A stretch of DNA of 28,465 nt from JBFXAN01 sp050184225 (GTDB lineage: Bacteria > Chloroflexota > Dehalococcoidia > CAUJGQ01), in the NCBI GenBank assembly GCA_050184225.1, contig JBFXAN010000078.1, positions 1 to 28,465 on the forward strand, given 5' to 3'. How positions within the stretch are numbered: the first letter of the stretch is position 1; each line of letters opens with the position of its first letter. This document shows positions 16,427 to 24,060 of this stretch, one piece after another. A model generated the notes under the pieces. It was not told the origin of the DNA, did no database searches, and saw nothing but the letters and a program-made list of their open reading frames with translations. Position numbers and translations under genes: made by a program.

Positions 16427-18871
16427 ATGTCCGACAACTTGCCCGTACCGCTGACCAGCTTTGTCGGTCGCGCGCGGGAGATCGCCGACGTTAGGAGGCT
16501 ACTCGCCGGCACACGGCTGCTGACGCTCACCGGTGCGGGCGGCGCCGGCAAGACGCGCCTGGCGGTCGAGGTGGCGGCGAGTGAGTTGGCAGACCGCGCT
16601 GACGGCATTTGGCTGGTGGAACTGGCCTCACTCGCCGAGCCGGCGCTGGTGCCGGCTACGGTCGCGGCGGTGCTGGGTCTGCGCGAGGACCCACGCCGGC
16701 CGTTGCAGTCCGCGCTCACGGAGCACCTGCGATCCCGGTCGTTGCTGCTGGTGCTGGACAACTGCGAGCATCTGATCGAGGCCTGCGCGGAGCTGGCCGA
16801 GGCACAGCTCCATGCCTGTCCGCGGCTTCAGATCCTCGCCACGAGCCGGCAGGCGCTCGGCATCACCGGCGAGACGGCGTGGCGCGTGCCGCCGATGGCG
16901 CTGCCGCGCGAGTCGAAGGATCAAGGTTCAAGGTCCAACGTTGGTTCAGCCCCAACCCTAGACGATGGGCCTGCGTTGGACTCGGATGCGGTCCGGTTGT
17001 TCGTCGAGCGGGCGACTGCTGCCAACGCGCAGTTCAGCCTGACGGAACGAAATGCCGCGGCGGTCGTGGAGATATGCCGGCGACTGGATGCCATCCCCCT
17101 GGCGCTGGAACTGGCGGCGGCGCGGGTGAAGGCGCTCACGGTGGAGCAGATCGCGGCGCGGCTGGACGATCGCTTCCGGCTGCTCACCACCGGCAACCGC
17201 ACCGCGCTGCCCCGCCAGCAGACGTTGCGCGGCACGGTCGACTGGAGCTACGACCTGCTCTCCGTACCCGAGCAGGAGTTGCTCCGCCGCGTGGCCGTCT
17301 TCGCGGGTGGCTGGACGCTCGATTCCGCCGAGTTGATCGGTGCGCCGGACGCGCTCGACTCGCTCACCGGCCTTGTAGACAAGTCGCTCGTTCTGGCGGA
17401 GGAGCAGGACGGCGAGGCGCGGTACCGCCTGCTCGAAACGCTCCGCCAGTACGCGCTGGAGCATCTGGAAGCGAGCGGTGAGGCTGATGTAGTGCGGCGC
17501 CGCCACGCGCAGTGCTATCTGGCGTTGGCGGAGGAGGCCGAGCCGCACCTGCGTGGGTCCCGCCAGGTGGAGTGGCTGGAGCGGCTGAGGGCGGAGCACG
17601 ACAACCTCCGGGCGGCGCTGGACTGGCTTGCGGCACACGACCCGCAACTCGGGCTGCGGCTGGGCGCGACGCTATGGCGGTTCTGGGACACACACGGACA
17701 CCTCTCCGAGGGGAGGGAACGACTCGCTGCGCTGCTGGAGCGAGGGAAGACGCGTGGGCGAGCGGCGGCGCAGGCGCTGCACGGTCAGGGCGTTCTCGCT
17801 CGAAAGCAAGGCGATTTCGACGCGGCGCGACTGCTCCACGAGGAGAGCCTCGCTATCCACCGCGAACGTGGCGACCGGGAGGGCATCGCGCACGCGCTCA
17901 ACAGCCTTGGCATGGTCTTTCACGCGAAGGGGGACTTCGAAACGGCGCGCGCCATGAAGGCAGAATCGCTCGCGACCATGCGCGAACTGGGCGACGAGTG
18001 GGGCACGGCGGCGGGGTTGAACAATCTCGCGCTCGTGCTGAAGGACATGGGCAATCTCGCCGCGGCGCTCCCACTCGAGGAGGAGAGCCTGGCGTTGATG
18101 CGCCGGCTGGGCGATGAGCGGGGCGTCAGCAATACGCTCGCCAACCTCGGCGTGACTGCCAATCGCCTGGGCGACTTTGCGACGGCGCGCGCCCGTCACG
18201 AGGAGAGCCTGGCGCTCAAGCGGGGGCTGGGCGACCGGTCGGGGATCGCGCATTCGCTCCGCAATCTGGGACAGGTGGCGCTCGCGCAGGGCGACTACGC
18301 CGCGGCGGGCGCTTGGTTCGAAGAGGCGCTGCGCCTCACCTGGCAGCTTGGAGACCGGCTCATGCTCGCCGCCTGTCTGCACGGGCTGGGGGCTGTCGCC
18401 GATGCGCGGGGGAGGCCCCACGAGGCCGTGCGGTTATACGGGGCTGCGGAAGCGCTGCGCGACGCGATCGGCACGCGCCTTCCGCAGCCCCGTCGTACCG
18501 ATGACGACCAGCGCGTCCACGCTGCGCGCGCGACGCTCGCCGAGGAGGCGTTCGCCGGATTGTGGGCCGAGGGCCAGGCAATGCCGCTCGACGCGGCGGT
18601 CGCGTACGCACTCTCCGTGGCGGCATCGAGCGCGGCATCCGCGCAGCGAGCAGCGAAGGACGACGAGATCCCGCTCTCCGCGCGTGAGCGCGAGGTGGCC
18701 GCGCTGCTCGCCCAGGGACTCACCAATCGTCAGATCGCCGCCGAGTTGGTCGTCGCCACCTCGACGGTCGACCGGCACGTGGCCAACATCCTCCGGAAGC
18801 TCGATCTGACGAGCCGGGCACAGGTCGCCGTTTGGGCTGTCGAGCACGGCCTGGCGGCCGCTTCTCACTGA
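16427..18871 (+). CDS. ATPase/TPR/LuxR-type transcriptional regulator
   Basis: An 814-residue cytosolic regulator of the large STAND/MalT-like class. The N-terminal P-loop ATPase has Walker A LTGAGGAGKTRLA (about residues 33-45), Walker B SLLLVLDNCEHL (about 105-116) and an ATSRQALGITGE sensor region. A DxVDWSYDLLSxxEQ segment and winged-helix-like part follow, then repeated TPR units from about 430 to 670 (for example ARLLHEESLAIHRERGDREG repeated with variation). The C-terminal LuxR helix-turn-helix (about 749-810) has LSAREREVAALLAQGLTNRQIAAEL and VDRHVANILRKL. Such proteins usually activate neighbours after binding a ligand and ATP. Matching promoter elements on both sides make the flavoprotein and cupin genes likely targets. 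A purine run GGAAGG lies 14 nt before the ATG, which is a long spacing. Confidence 0.9.
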   Translation: MSDNLPVPLTSFVGRAREIADVRRLLAGTRLLTLTGAGGAGKTRLAVEVAASELADRADGIWLVELASLAEPALVPATVAAVLGLREDPRRPLQSALTEHLRSRSLLLVLDNCEHLIEACAELAEAQLHACPRLQILATSRQALGITGETAWRVPPMALPRESKDQGSRSNVGSAPTLDDGPALDSDAVRLFVERATAANAQFSLTERNAAAVVEICRRLDAIPLALELAAARVKALTVEQIAARLDDRFRLLTTGNRTALPRQQTLRGTVDWSYDLLSVPEQELLRRVAVFAGGWTLDSAELIGAPDALDSLTGLVDKSLVLAEEQDGEARYRLLETLRQYALEHLEASGEADVVRRRHAQCYLALAEEAEPHLRGSRQVEWLERLRAEHDNLRAALDWLAAHDPQLGLRLGATLWRFWDTHGHLSEGRERLAALLERGKTRGRAAAQALHGQGVLARKQGDFDAARLLHEESLAIHRERGDREGIAHALNSLGMVFHAKGDFETARAMKAESLATMRELGDEWGTAAGLNNLALVLKDMGNLAAALPLEEESLALMRRLGDERGVSNTLANLGVTANRLGDFATARARHEESLALKRGLGDRSGIAHSLRNLGQVALAQGDYAAAGAWFEEALRLTWQLGDRLMLAACLHGLGAVADARGRPHEAVRLYGAAEALRDAIGTRLPQPRRTDDDQRVHAARATLAEEAFAGLWAEGQAMPLDAAVAYALSVAASSAASAQRAAKDDEIPLSAREREVAALLAQGLTNRQIAAELVVATSTVDRHVANILRKLDLTSRAQVAVWAVEHGLAAASH

Positions 18872-18913
18872 TCGCGGGGTACCGCCCGCATCAGTCTACA
18901 TACCCCCGTTCCC

Positions 18914-18957
18914 TAGTTCTGTGGATGTCGTGCGGTCATGGCTTCCGTAGCGTGGAG
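18914..18957 (+). promoter_or_regulatory. Two-part promoter/operator element upstream of the cupin gene (copy 2)
   Basis: TAGTTCTGTGGATG (18914-18927), 18 nt, then CGTAGCGTGGAG (18946-18957), identical in both blocks and in spacing to the element at 14823-14866. TAGCGT (18948-18953) would be the -10, and the cupin ATG is 32 nt beyond it. The element starts only 43 nt after the stop of the regulator gene. Confidence 0.7.
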
Positions 18958-18975
18958 GAAACACCGCTACGGAAG
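18942..18975. repeat. Perfect 11-bp inverted repeat spanning the -10 and the cupin ribosome site
   Basis: CTTCCGTAGCG (18942-18952) and CGCTACGGAAG (18965-18975) pair perfectly around a 12-nt loop. The left arm holds the -10 region of the promoter and the right arm holds most of the GGAAGG ribosome site of the cupin gene. Copy 1 of the promoter element lacks this repeat. Confidence 0.75.
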
Positions 18976-18985
18976 GTACGTGACC

Positions 18986-19453
18986 ATGTCGGATGCAAAG
19001 GTGTTCGTCGTCGGGCCAGGCGAGGGCAGAGTGATCCCAGGGCCGGAGGGCGTCACGCTGAAAGCGACCGGCGAGGAGACCGGCGGCTCGATCGGATTCC
19101 TCGAGGCGACGACCCCGTCGGGATTCGGGCCACCCCGCCACATTCACCACGACTCCGACGAGCTGTTCTATGTCCTGTCGGGGGAGTTCCTTATCCTCGC
19201 CGGGGAGCGAGTTGTCAGCGCGCCGGCGGGGACGTTCGTCTTCATTCCACGGGGGACGGTGCACGCCCCCAAGGTTGTCGGGAGCGAGCCTGGCACGGTG
19301 CTCGCGGCCTTCCTCCCCGGTGGGCAGGTGCAGGCGTTCGAGGAGTTTGCCAGGTTGGTGGCTGCGCAGGGAGACAACCCGGAACAGGTCAGGGACCAGA
19401 TACAGGCCATCGCCAAGAAATACAACTCCGAGTTCGTCGGGCCGCCTTTGTAA
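18986..19453 (+). CDS. Cupin-domain protein
   Basis: A 155-residue single-domain cupin. Metal-ligand motif 1 reads PRHIHHDSDELFYVLSGEF (two His, Glu) and motif 2 AGTFVFIPRGTVHAPKV (His), so the metal site looks complete; the substrate is unknown. The C-terminal helix GDNPEQVRDQIQAIAKKYNSEF is common in the quercetinase-like cupins found beside regulators of this kind. ATG 18986 is chosen because GGAAGG lies nine bases upstream and an earlier in-frame ATG at 18938 falls inside the promoter. It is preceded by the shared promoter element and followed 128 nt later by the FAD oxidase, probably in one transcript. Confidence 0.85.
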   Translation: MSDAKVFVVGPGEGRVIPGPEGVTLKATGEETGGSIGFLEATTPSGFGPPRHIHHDSDELFYVLSGEFLILAGERVVSAPAGTFVFIPRGTVHAPKVVGSEPGTVLAAFLPGGQVQAFEEFARLVAAQGDNPEQVRDQIQAIAKKYNSEFVGPPL

Positions 19454-19581
19454 AGTGTCCGAACCAATACCGATCTGGTTACTGGTATCGGGCGGAGCAG
19501 CAGCGAGTGTGGAGCACTGCAGAATCCGCGCGTGGAGGGTACTACCCCAGCGGCGCGGCACACAGAAAGGAACAGCCACAG

Positions 19582-20988
19582 ATGGTTACTAAACTTAACG
19601 GTCCGCAGACCGAACACCTCCCCGAGCCGATCGAGACGCTGCGCCTGCGCCTGCGCGGCGAGTTGATTCAGCCGGACAGTGAGCACTACGACGCGGCGCG
19701 GACTGTCTACTGGAGCCACGTCGACCGATATCCGGCGCTGATCGTCCGCGCCGAAGACGAGGTCGACGTGATCGCGGCGGTGGACTACGCCCGCGAGACG
19801 GGCGCGCCGATCGCCGTGCGCAGCGGCAGCCACAGCTTCGCCGGGCACAGCATGGTCGATGGCGGCATCGTCGTCGATATGTCCGGGATGAAGGCGATGC
19901 GGATCGATCCGGTTCGCCGCACGGCGCGGGTGCAACCGGGCCTCACCTGGGGTGAGTATGCCGAGCAGGCACAGGCGTACGGCCTGGCGACCACTTCCGG
20001 CGATGTCCACAGCGTCGGCGTCGGCGGCCTCACCACCGGCGGCGGCGTCGGCTGGATGGTGCGTAAGTACGGGCTGACGATCGACCACCTGCTCTCAGCA
20101 GATGTCGTCACCGCGGACGGTCGCCTGCTGCGGGCGAGTGAGAAGGAGAACGCGGACCTCTTCTGGGTAATCCGCGGCGGCGGCGGCAACTTCGGCATCA
20201 TCACCTCGCTCGAGTTCCGGCTGGAGCCGGCGGGAACCATCCTCGGCGGTGGGGTCTTCTACCCCGCGACCGATGCGGCGCGGATCATCCGTGATGCTGC
20301 CGCATACGCGGCGGCGGCGCCGGATGAGCTGACAACGATGGTGATGGTGATGCGTGCGCCAGCGCTGCCCTTCATCCCCGCGGAGCGGGTGGGCGAGCTG
20401 TCCGTCCTCGTCGCCTTCTGCTACGTCGGCGACCTTGCCGAGGGCGAGCGCGTGGTCGCGCCGCTGCGAGCGTTCGGTGAGCCGATCGCGGACGTGGTCG
20501 GGCCGATGCCGTACCCGGGAATGTTCGATCTGACGAGGGATCTGGCCGTCCCAGGCCGGCGGCTCGCGCTGCGCTCGATGTACCTGGAGGCGGTCACCGA
20601 CGAGGTTGCCGAGACGACCGTCACCTACTCAAGCCAGGCGAGGGCGACGTTTGCCATGGCGCAGCTGCGCGTGCTCGGCGGGGCGATGGCGCGGATACCG
20701 GCGGAGACAACGGCCTTCGGCCATCGCGACAAGCCGTTCATGCTCTCGGTGATCGCCGAGTGGGACGACCAGGCCGATGACGAGCGGCATCAGGCGTGGA
20801 CCACGCGATTCTACGAGGCGCTGCGGCCCCACGCCGCCGGCGTCTACGTGAAGTTCGTCCAGAACGAGGGGGAGGCGCGGGTGCGTGATGCCTACAAGCC
20901 AGCGACCTACGAGCGGCTGGCCGCCTTGAAGGCGCAGTACGACCCGACCAACCTCTTCCGTCAGAACCAGAACATCAAACCCGCCTAG
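19582..20988 (+). CDS. FAD-linked oxidase, berberine-bridge-enzyme-like (BBE family)
   Basis: A 468-residue flavoprotein oxidase. The N-terminal FAD_binding_4 (PCMH) domain shows PALIVRAEDEVDVIAAVDYA, the flavin-linking histidine motif RSGSHSFAGHS, TARVQPGLTWGEY, VGVGGLTTGGGVGWMVRKYG and FWVIRGGGGNFGIITSLEF. The C-terminal BBE motif YKPATYERLAALKAQYDPTNLFRQNQNI is present. The second flavin-linking cysteine of bicovalent BBE enzymes is replaced: the segment reads SGDVHSVGVGG, so flavin is probably attached only through histidine. The family oxidises sugars, alcohols or alkaloid-like substrates with oxygen. Start ATG 19582 follows AAAGGA. The open frame extends much further upstream but overlaps the cupin gene in another frame, so the upstream part is not coding. 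There is no signal peptide, so it is cytosolic. Confidence 0.9.
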   Translation: MVTKLNGPQTEHLPEPIETLRLRLRGELIQPDSEHYDAARTVYWSHVDRYPALIVRAEDEVDVIAAVDYARETGAPIAVRSGSHSFAGHSMVDGGIVVDMSGMKAMRIDPVRRTARVQPGLTWGEYAEQAQAYGLATTSGDVHSVGVGGLTTGGGVGWMVRKYGLTIDHLLSADVVTADGRLLRASEKENADLFWVIRGGGGNFGIITSLEFRLEPAGTILGGGVFYPATDAARIIRDAAAYAAAAPDELTTMVMVMRAPALPFIPAERVGELSVLVAFCYVGDLAEGERVVAPLRAFGEPIADVVGPMPYPGMFDLTRDLAVPGRRLALRSMYLEAVTDEVAETTVTYSSQARATFAMAQLRVLGGAMARIPAETTAFGHRDKPFMLSVIAEWDDQADDERHQAWTTRFYEALRPHAAGVYVKFVQNEGEARVRDAYKPATYERLAALKAQYDPTNLFRQNQNIKPA

Positions 20989-20999
20989 CGCGGTCCCAC

Positions 21000-21028
21000 C
21001 TCCGCCGTCATGATCGATTGCGGCGGAG
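21000..21028. terminator. Hairpin between convergent oxidase and hydrolase genes
   Basis: CTCCGCCG (21000-21007) pairs with CGGCGGAG (21021-21028) around a 13-nt loop, in the 84-nt gap between two convergent genes. There is no long T-tract; bidirectional termination is likely from position. Confidence 0.5.
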
Positions 21029-21072
21029 CGGGAAGGTCGCACGCAGGTTTAGCTCGGTATTGAAATGCGCTC

Positions 21073-22479
21073 TTAGTCCGCCTTGGCGGCGGGCACGTCG
21101 CGCAGGTTCTGGTGTAGCAGGAGGCCACGTACGGACCCGTCGCTCCCACGTCGGAACGTCACCGCTGCGGCAAGTACCCCTATTGCGAAACGATCGCCGC
21201 CGAGCGGTCGCAGCGGCAGCGGCTCTTGGCGTGGGAGGAGCAGGAAGAGACCCGTCGCTGACTGCGAGATGGCGATGGTCAGCCCCGGCCGCACGAGGTA
21301 CTCACCAACGAACGTGGCGGCCTCTGCATCGGAGGGCGGTGCTGGCGGTCCTGGTAATTCAGGCAAGCCGCACGCCTCGGTGAATGCCGCCAGCACCGGT
21401 GAGAAAATCCGATCGCCATTGTCGCCGTTGGTCATGAGCACGAGGCCGGCTTCCTGCTCTGGAAAGGCGGCCAGCAGGCAGCGGAACCCGCTGTTGCCAC
21501 CGGCGTGCCCGAAGCACAAGGTTCGGTCTCCTCCGGCGAGGAAGAACCCTAGCCCCATACCATCGAACACGGCCATAGCGTCACCGAGGTCGCTCACCTG
21601 CCGCCGGAGCATCTCCGCGACCGATTCCGCACGCAAGATGCTGCCCGGCTGCCCGCTTCGCGCGGCGAGGGTGCCCCGCGCGAAGCGGGCGAGGTCCGCT
21701 GCAGTCGACCAGAGACCGGCGGCCGCCATCTCTGGATAGACACGCCAGGAGCCGGCGATCGGTTGGCCGTCAGCAGCGTGACCGCTTGAGGCGTCGCGCC
21801 GCTGATCTTCAGGCAACGGCTGCGTGAACGTACTTCGTGCCATACCCAGCGGCTCTAATACCAGGGACTGCATCAGCTCCTGGAATGGCAGGCCGGTGAG
21901 ATCGGTAAGCAGGAGTTGCAGGATTGTGGTCCCGCCTCCGGCGTAGCGCCACGCCAATCCGGGCAGAGCATCAACGTGCACCGGCGGCGTGTTGGCAGGT
22001 GCGCGCCCGTCCAAGATAGCCAGGATCTCTGGAACAGGCTGCCCGCGCTCGTAACCTGGAAAGCCGCGAACGGTGAGCCCGGCGGTATGGCTGCGGAGCT
22101 GGCGGGCCGTGAGATGCGGCTGCCAGGTCCCCATCGCCGGCACTTTCCACGAGCGGAGATAGGCGTTGACGTCCTCGTCCAGCGCCAGCCGTCCGTCTTC
22201 CACCAGCAGCATCGTCGCGACCGCCGTCACCGGTTTGCTGATCGACGCCGCCTGGAAGAGCGACCGAGACGTACTCGGCTCCTTGCCGCCAGCCTCACGC
22301 ACTCCGTATGACCGCGTCGCGATCAGCTCGGCACCAGCGAAGGCGGCGATGCTTGCACCTGGCACACAGGTGTCGCGCATCAACTCGGCGAGGGGAGCGC
22401 GCCTCCCGCCTTCGCCATTACGCGACCCTGCCTCGATGATCTGGAATGCCGTATCAATGCCACCGTGGCTTGGATTCAT
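21073..22479 (-). CDS. Serine hydrolase of the beta-lactamase / class C PBP-like family
   Basis: A 468-residue protein with the beta-lactamase-related fold. The nucleophile motif is FQAASISKPVTAVATMLL (SxxK). It also has LTARQLRSHTAGL, the second motif WRYAGGGTTILQLLL (Tyr in place of the YxN tyrosine), and FGHAGGNSGF (HxG in place of KTG), then a C-terminal beta domain of about 90 residues common in the EstB/DAP-like group. It acts as an esterase, amidase or D-aminopeptidase rather than a beta-lactamase; the substrate is unknown. There is no clear signal peptide. ATG 22479 is chosen because the upstream extension of the frame overlaps the end of the CoA-transferase gene and is not conserved-looking. 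It follows that gene by 22 nt on the same strand, so both may have shared a transcript. Confidence 0.85.
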   Translation of the reverse strand: MNPSHGGIDTAFQIIEAGSRNGEGGRRAPLAELMRDTCVPGASIAAFAGAELIATRSYGVREAGGKEPSTSRSLFQAASISKPVTAVATMLLVEDGRLALDEDVNAYLRSWKVPAMGTWQPHLTARQLRSHTAGLTVRGFPGYERGQPVPEILAILDGRAPANTPPVHVDALPGLAWRYAGGGTTILQLLLTDLTGLPFQELMQSLVLEPLGMARSTFTQPLPEDQRRDASSGHAADGQPIAGSWRVYPEMAAAGLWSTAADLARFARGTLAARSGQPGSILRAESVAEMLRRQVSDLGDAMAVFDGMGLGFFLAGGDRTLCFGHAGGNSGFRCLLAAFPEQEAGLVLMTNGDNGDRIFSPVLAAFTEACGLPELPGPPAPPSDAEAATFVGEYLVRPGLTIAISQSATGLFLLLPRQEPLPLRPLGGDRFAIGVLAAAVTFRRGSDGSVRGLLLHQNLRDVPAAKAD

Positions 22480-22501
22480 GTAACGACCTATCGAAGGGGC
22501 A

Positions 22502-23680
22502 CTAATCAAGCACTCCGGCGTTGCGGAATGACTGTATGCGCTCGGCACTGTGCCCGAGCAAGTCGCGCAATATCTCATTCGTGTGCTGTCCCAAACTTGG
22601 CGCCGCTGACCCTATCGTCAGCCGTGTACCGGAGAAAATCCACGGCATACCCGCATGTGGCACGTCTCCACACTCGGCGTGACGCAACTCTACCCAGAAG
22701 GAACGGGCTGCCAATTCGGGGTCGGCTGCAACATCGGCGGACGTGTACACCGGAAATGCTGCGACACCAGCAGCCTGGAGTGCGGCGGTTGCCGCATCTC
22801 TCGTGCGCTCTGCCGCCCAGCCAGCAATGATGACTTCCAGCTCCGCTTCGCACTCCTTCCGTTTGTCACGGTTGGACAGGTGCGGGTCATCGCGCAAATC
22901 AGGCCGGCCGATTACCTCAGCCAAAGCCCTCCATTCTGAATCGGACCAGCAAGACACGGCGATCCATTGATCCTCGCCCGCGCACTTGAATACGCCCTGT
23001 GGCGCTTCGAACTCGTCGCGGTTGCCCAAGCGTTGCGGCTGCGCTCGATTCATCTGGTACGCAAGGAGTGCCTCGGTCACCAGCGGGATGGCCGCTTCCC
23101 ACTGCGACATATCAATATATTGGCCCTCACCTGTACGACGGCGGTGGTAAAGCGCGGCGAGCACGGCGAGGGCGGCGTTGATACCGCCGTTTGGATCACC
23201 ATAGGAGAACCCCACTTCCCGCGGACCACCGCCCGGATAGCCGGTGACCGACATCAGGCCGATCATTGGCGCTTGCGTCGGTCCGTAGGCGATATACTGA
23301 CTGGTCGGCCCAGTCCGGCCATGCGCCGCCATCGAGATCTGGATGACGCCCGGGTTGAGCGCGCGCAACCGCTCGTATCCGAATCCCATTCGCTCCATCG
23401 TTCCCGCGCTGAAGTTATCCACCACGACGTCGGCGTTTGCGATCAACTCGTACGCGATCTGCACCGCCTCAGGCGACTTGAGATTCAGCGTGATGCTGCG
23501 CTTGCCCGTGCTGTATTGGTTGAAATATCCCGATCGGTTGGCACCATGCTGATGCTGCCAGAACGGCGGCAAGCCGCGCGCCGTATCGAGCCGCGTCGCT
23601 GATTCGACCTTGATCACGTCAGCGCCGAGGTGCGCCAGTTGAAGCGTGCACGTCGGCCCTGCCCAGGCCCAAATGAGCCT
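22502..23680 (-). pseudogene. 5'-truncated CoA-transferase family III (CaiB/BaiF)
   Basis: Family III CoA-transferases move CoA between carboxylic acids. The sequence is convincing from IWAWAGPTCTLQLAHLGADVIKVES onward: GYFNQYSTGKRSITLNLKS, DVVVDNFSAGTMERMGFGYE, FSYGDPNGGINAALAVLAALYHRRRTGEGQYIDMSQWEA (with the expected catalytic Asp in GDPNGG) and a normal C-terminus. The usual first 12-15 residues (xLxGIRVLDLS) and a start codon are missing. The frame stays open upstream to 24625 but that part is non-homologous and overlaps the gene at 24061. The break, near 23680, abuts a helix-turn-helix fragment. Only a remote in-frame start or a fusion transcript could express it, so I call it a probable pseudogene. 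Confidence 0.7.
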
Positions 23681-24060
23681 TCGGCAGGGCGCTGGTGGTG
23701 AGCATCCGTGCGCTCGCCCGCAAATTCGGCGTGTCACACGAGACGGTCCGGCGACATCTAGCCCCGGCCAGAGAGACGACCGACCGTGTTGCGACCGCCT
23801 GACGTCAGACAAGCAGATCGATGGGAGTCGGACCATCCCTACACAGACCCATCTTGGACGAAAGCACGGTCTCGTGGTGAACGCGGATGAGGTTCGATGC
23901 CGGCTGGCAGACCGGTTGGTGAGGTAGGGAAGGCGGTAGGGAAAGGTTCTCGCTGACGGAAGACGGAAAACTGCATGGCCACCGGCGAGCACGCTGAATG
24001 CTCTATGCTGTGTCGGGTGACTGATTGCCTGAAAAGCGCCGATTCGGTAAGGCACACTCC
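23681..24060. other. Intergenic stretch with a mobile-element-like scrap
   Basis: About 380 nt between the truncated CoA-transferase and the next plus-strand gene. It holds the helix-turn-helix fragment (23695-23802) and a short direct repeat GGTAGGGAA at 23923-23931 and 23936-23944. The promoter of the 24061 gene should lie near 23990-24040, but no consensus stands out. Confidence 0.5.
23695..23802 (+). pseudogene. Helix-turn-helix fragment, transposase/recombinase-like
   Basis: A 35-codon frame contains VSIRALARKFGVSHETVRRHL, a typical helix-turn-helix of transposase and recombinase N-termini, then a stop. Upstream the frame is closed by TGA at 23674 and has only GTG starts. It begins exactly where CoA-transferase homology on the other strand ends, so it is likely debris from an insertion. 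Confidence 0.5.

Noticed and set aside
18832..19581. Upstream extension of the FAD oxidase frame by 250 codons
   Set aside because: It overlaps the regulator end, the promoter element and the cupin gene in another frame, and has no resemblance to a domain; the ATG at 19582 has a ribosome site.
22480..22578. 33-codon N-terminal extension of the serine hydrolase
   Set aside because: It overlaps the CoA-transferase C-terminus and looks neither like a signal peptide nor like a conserved segment.
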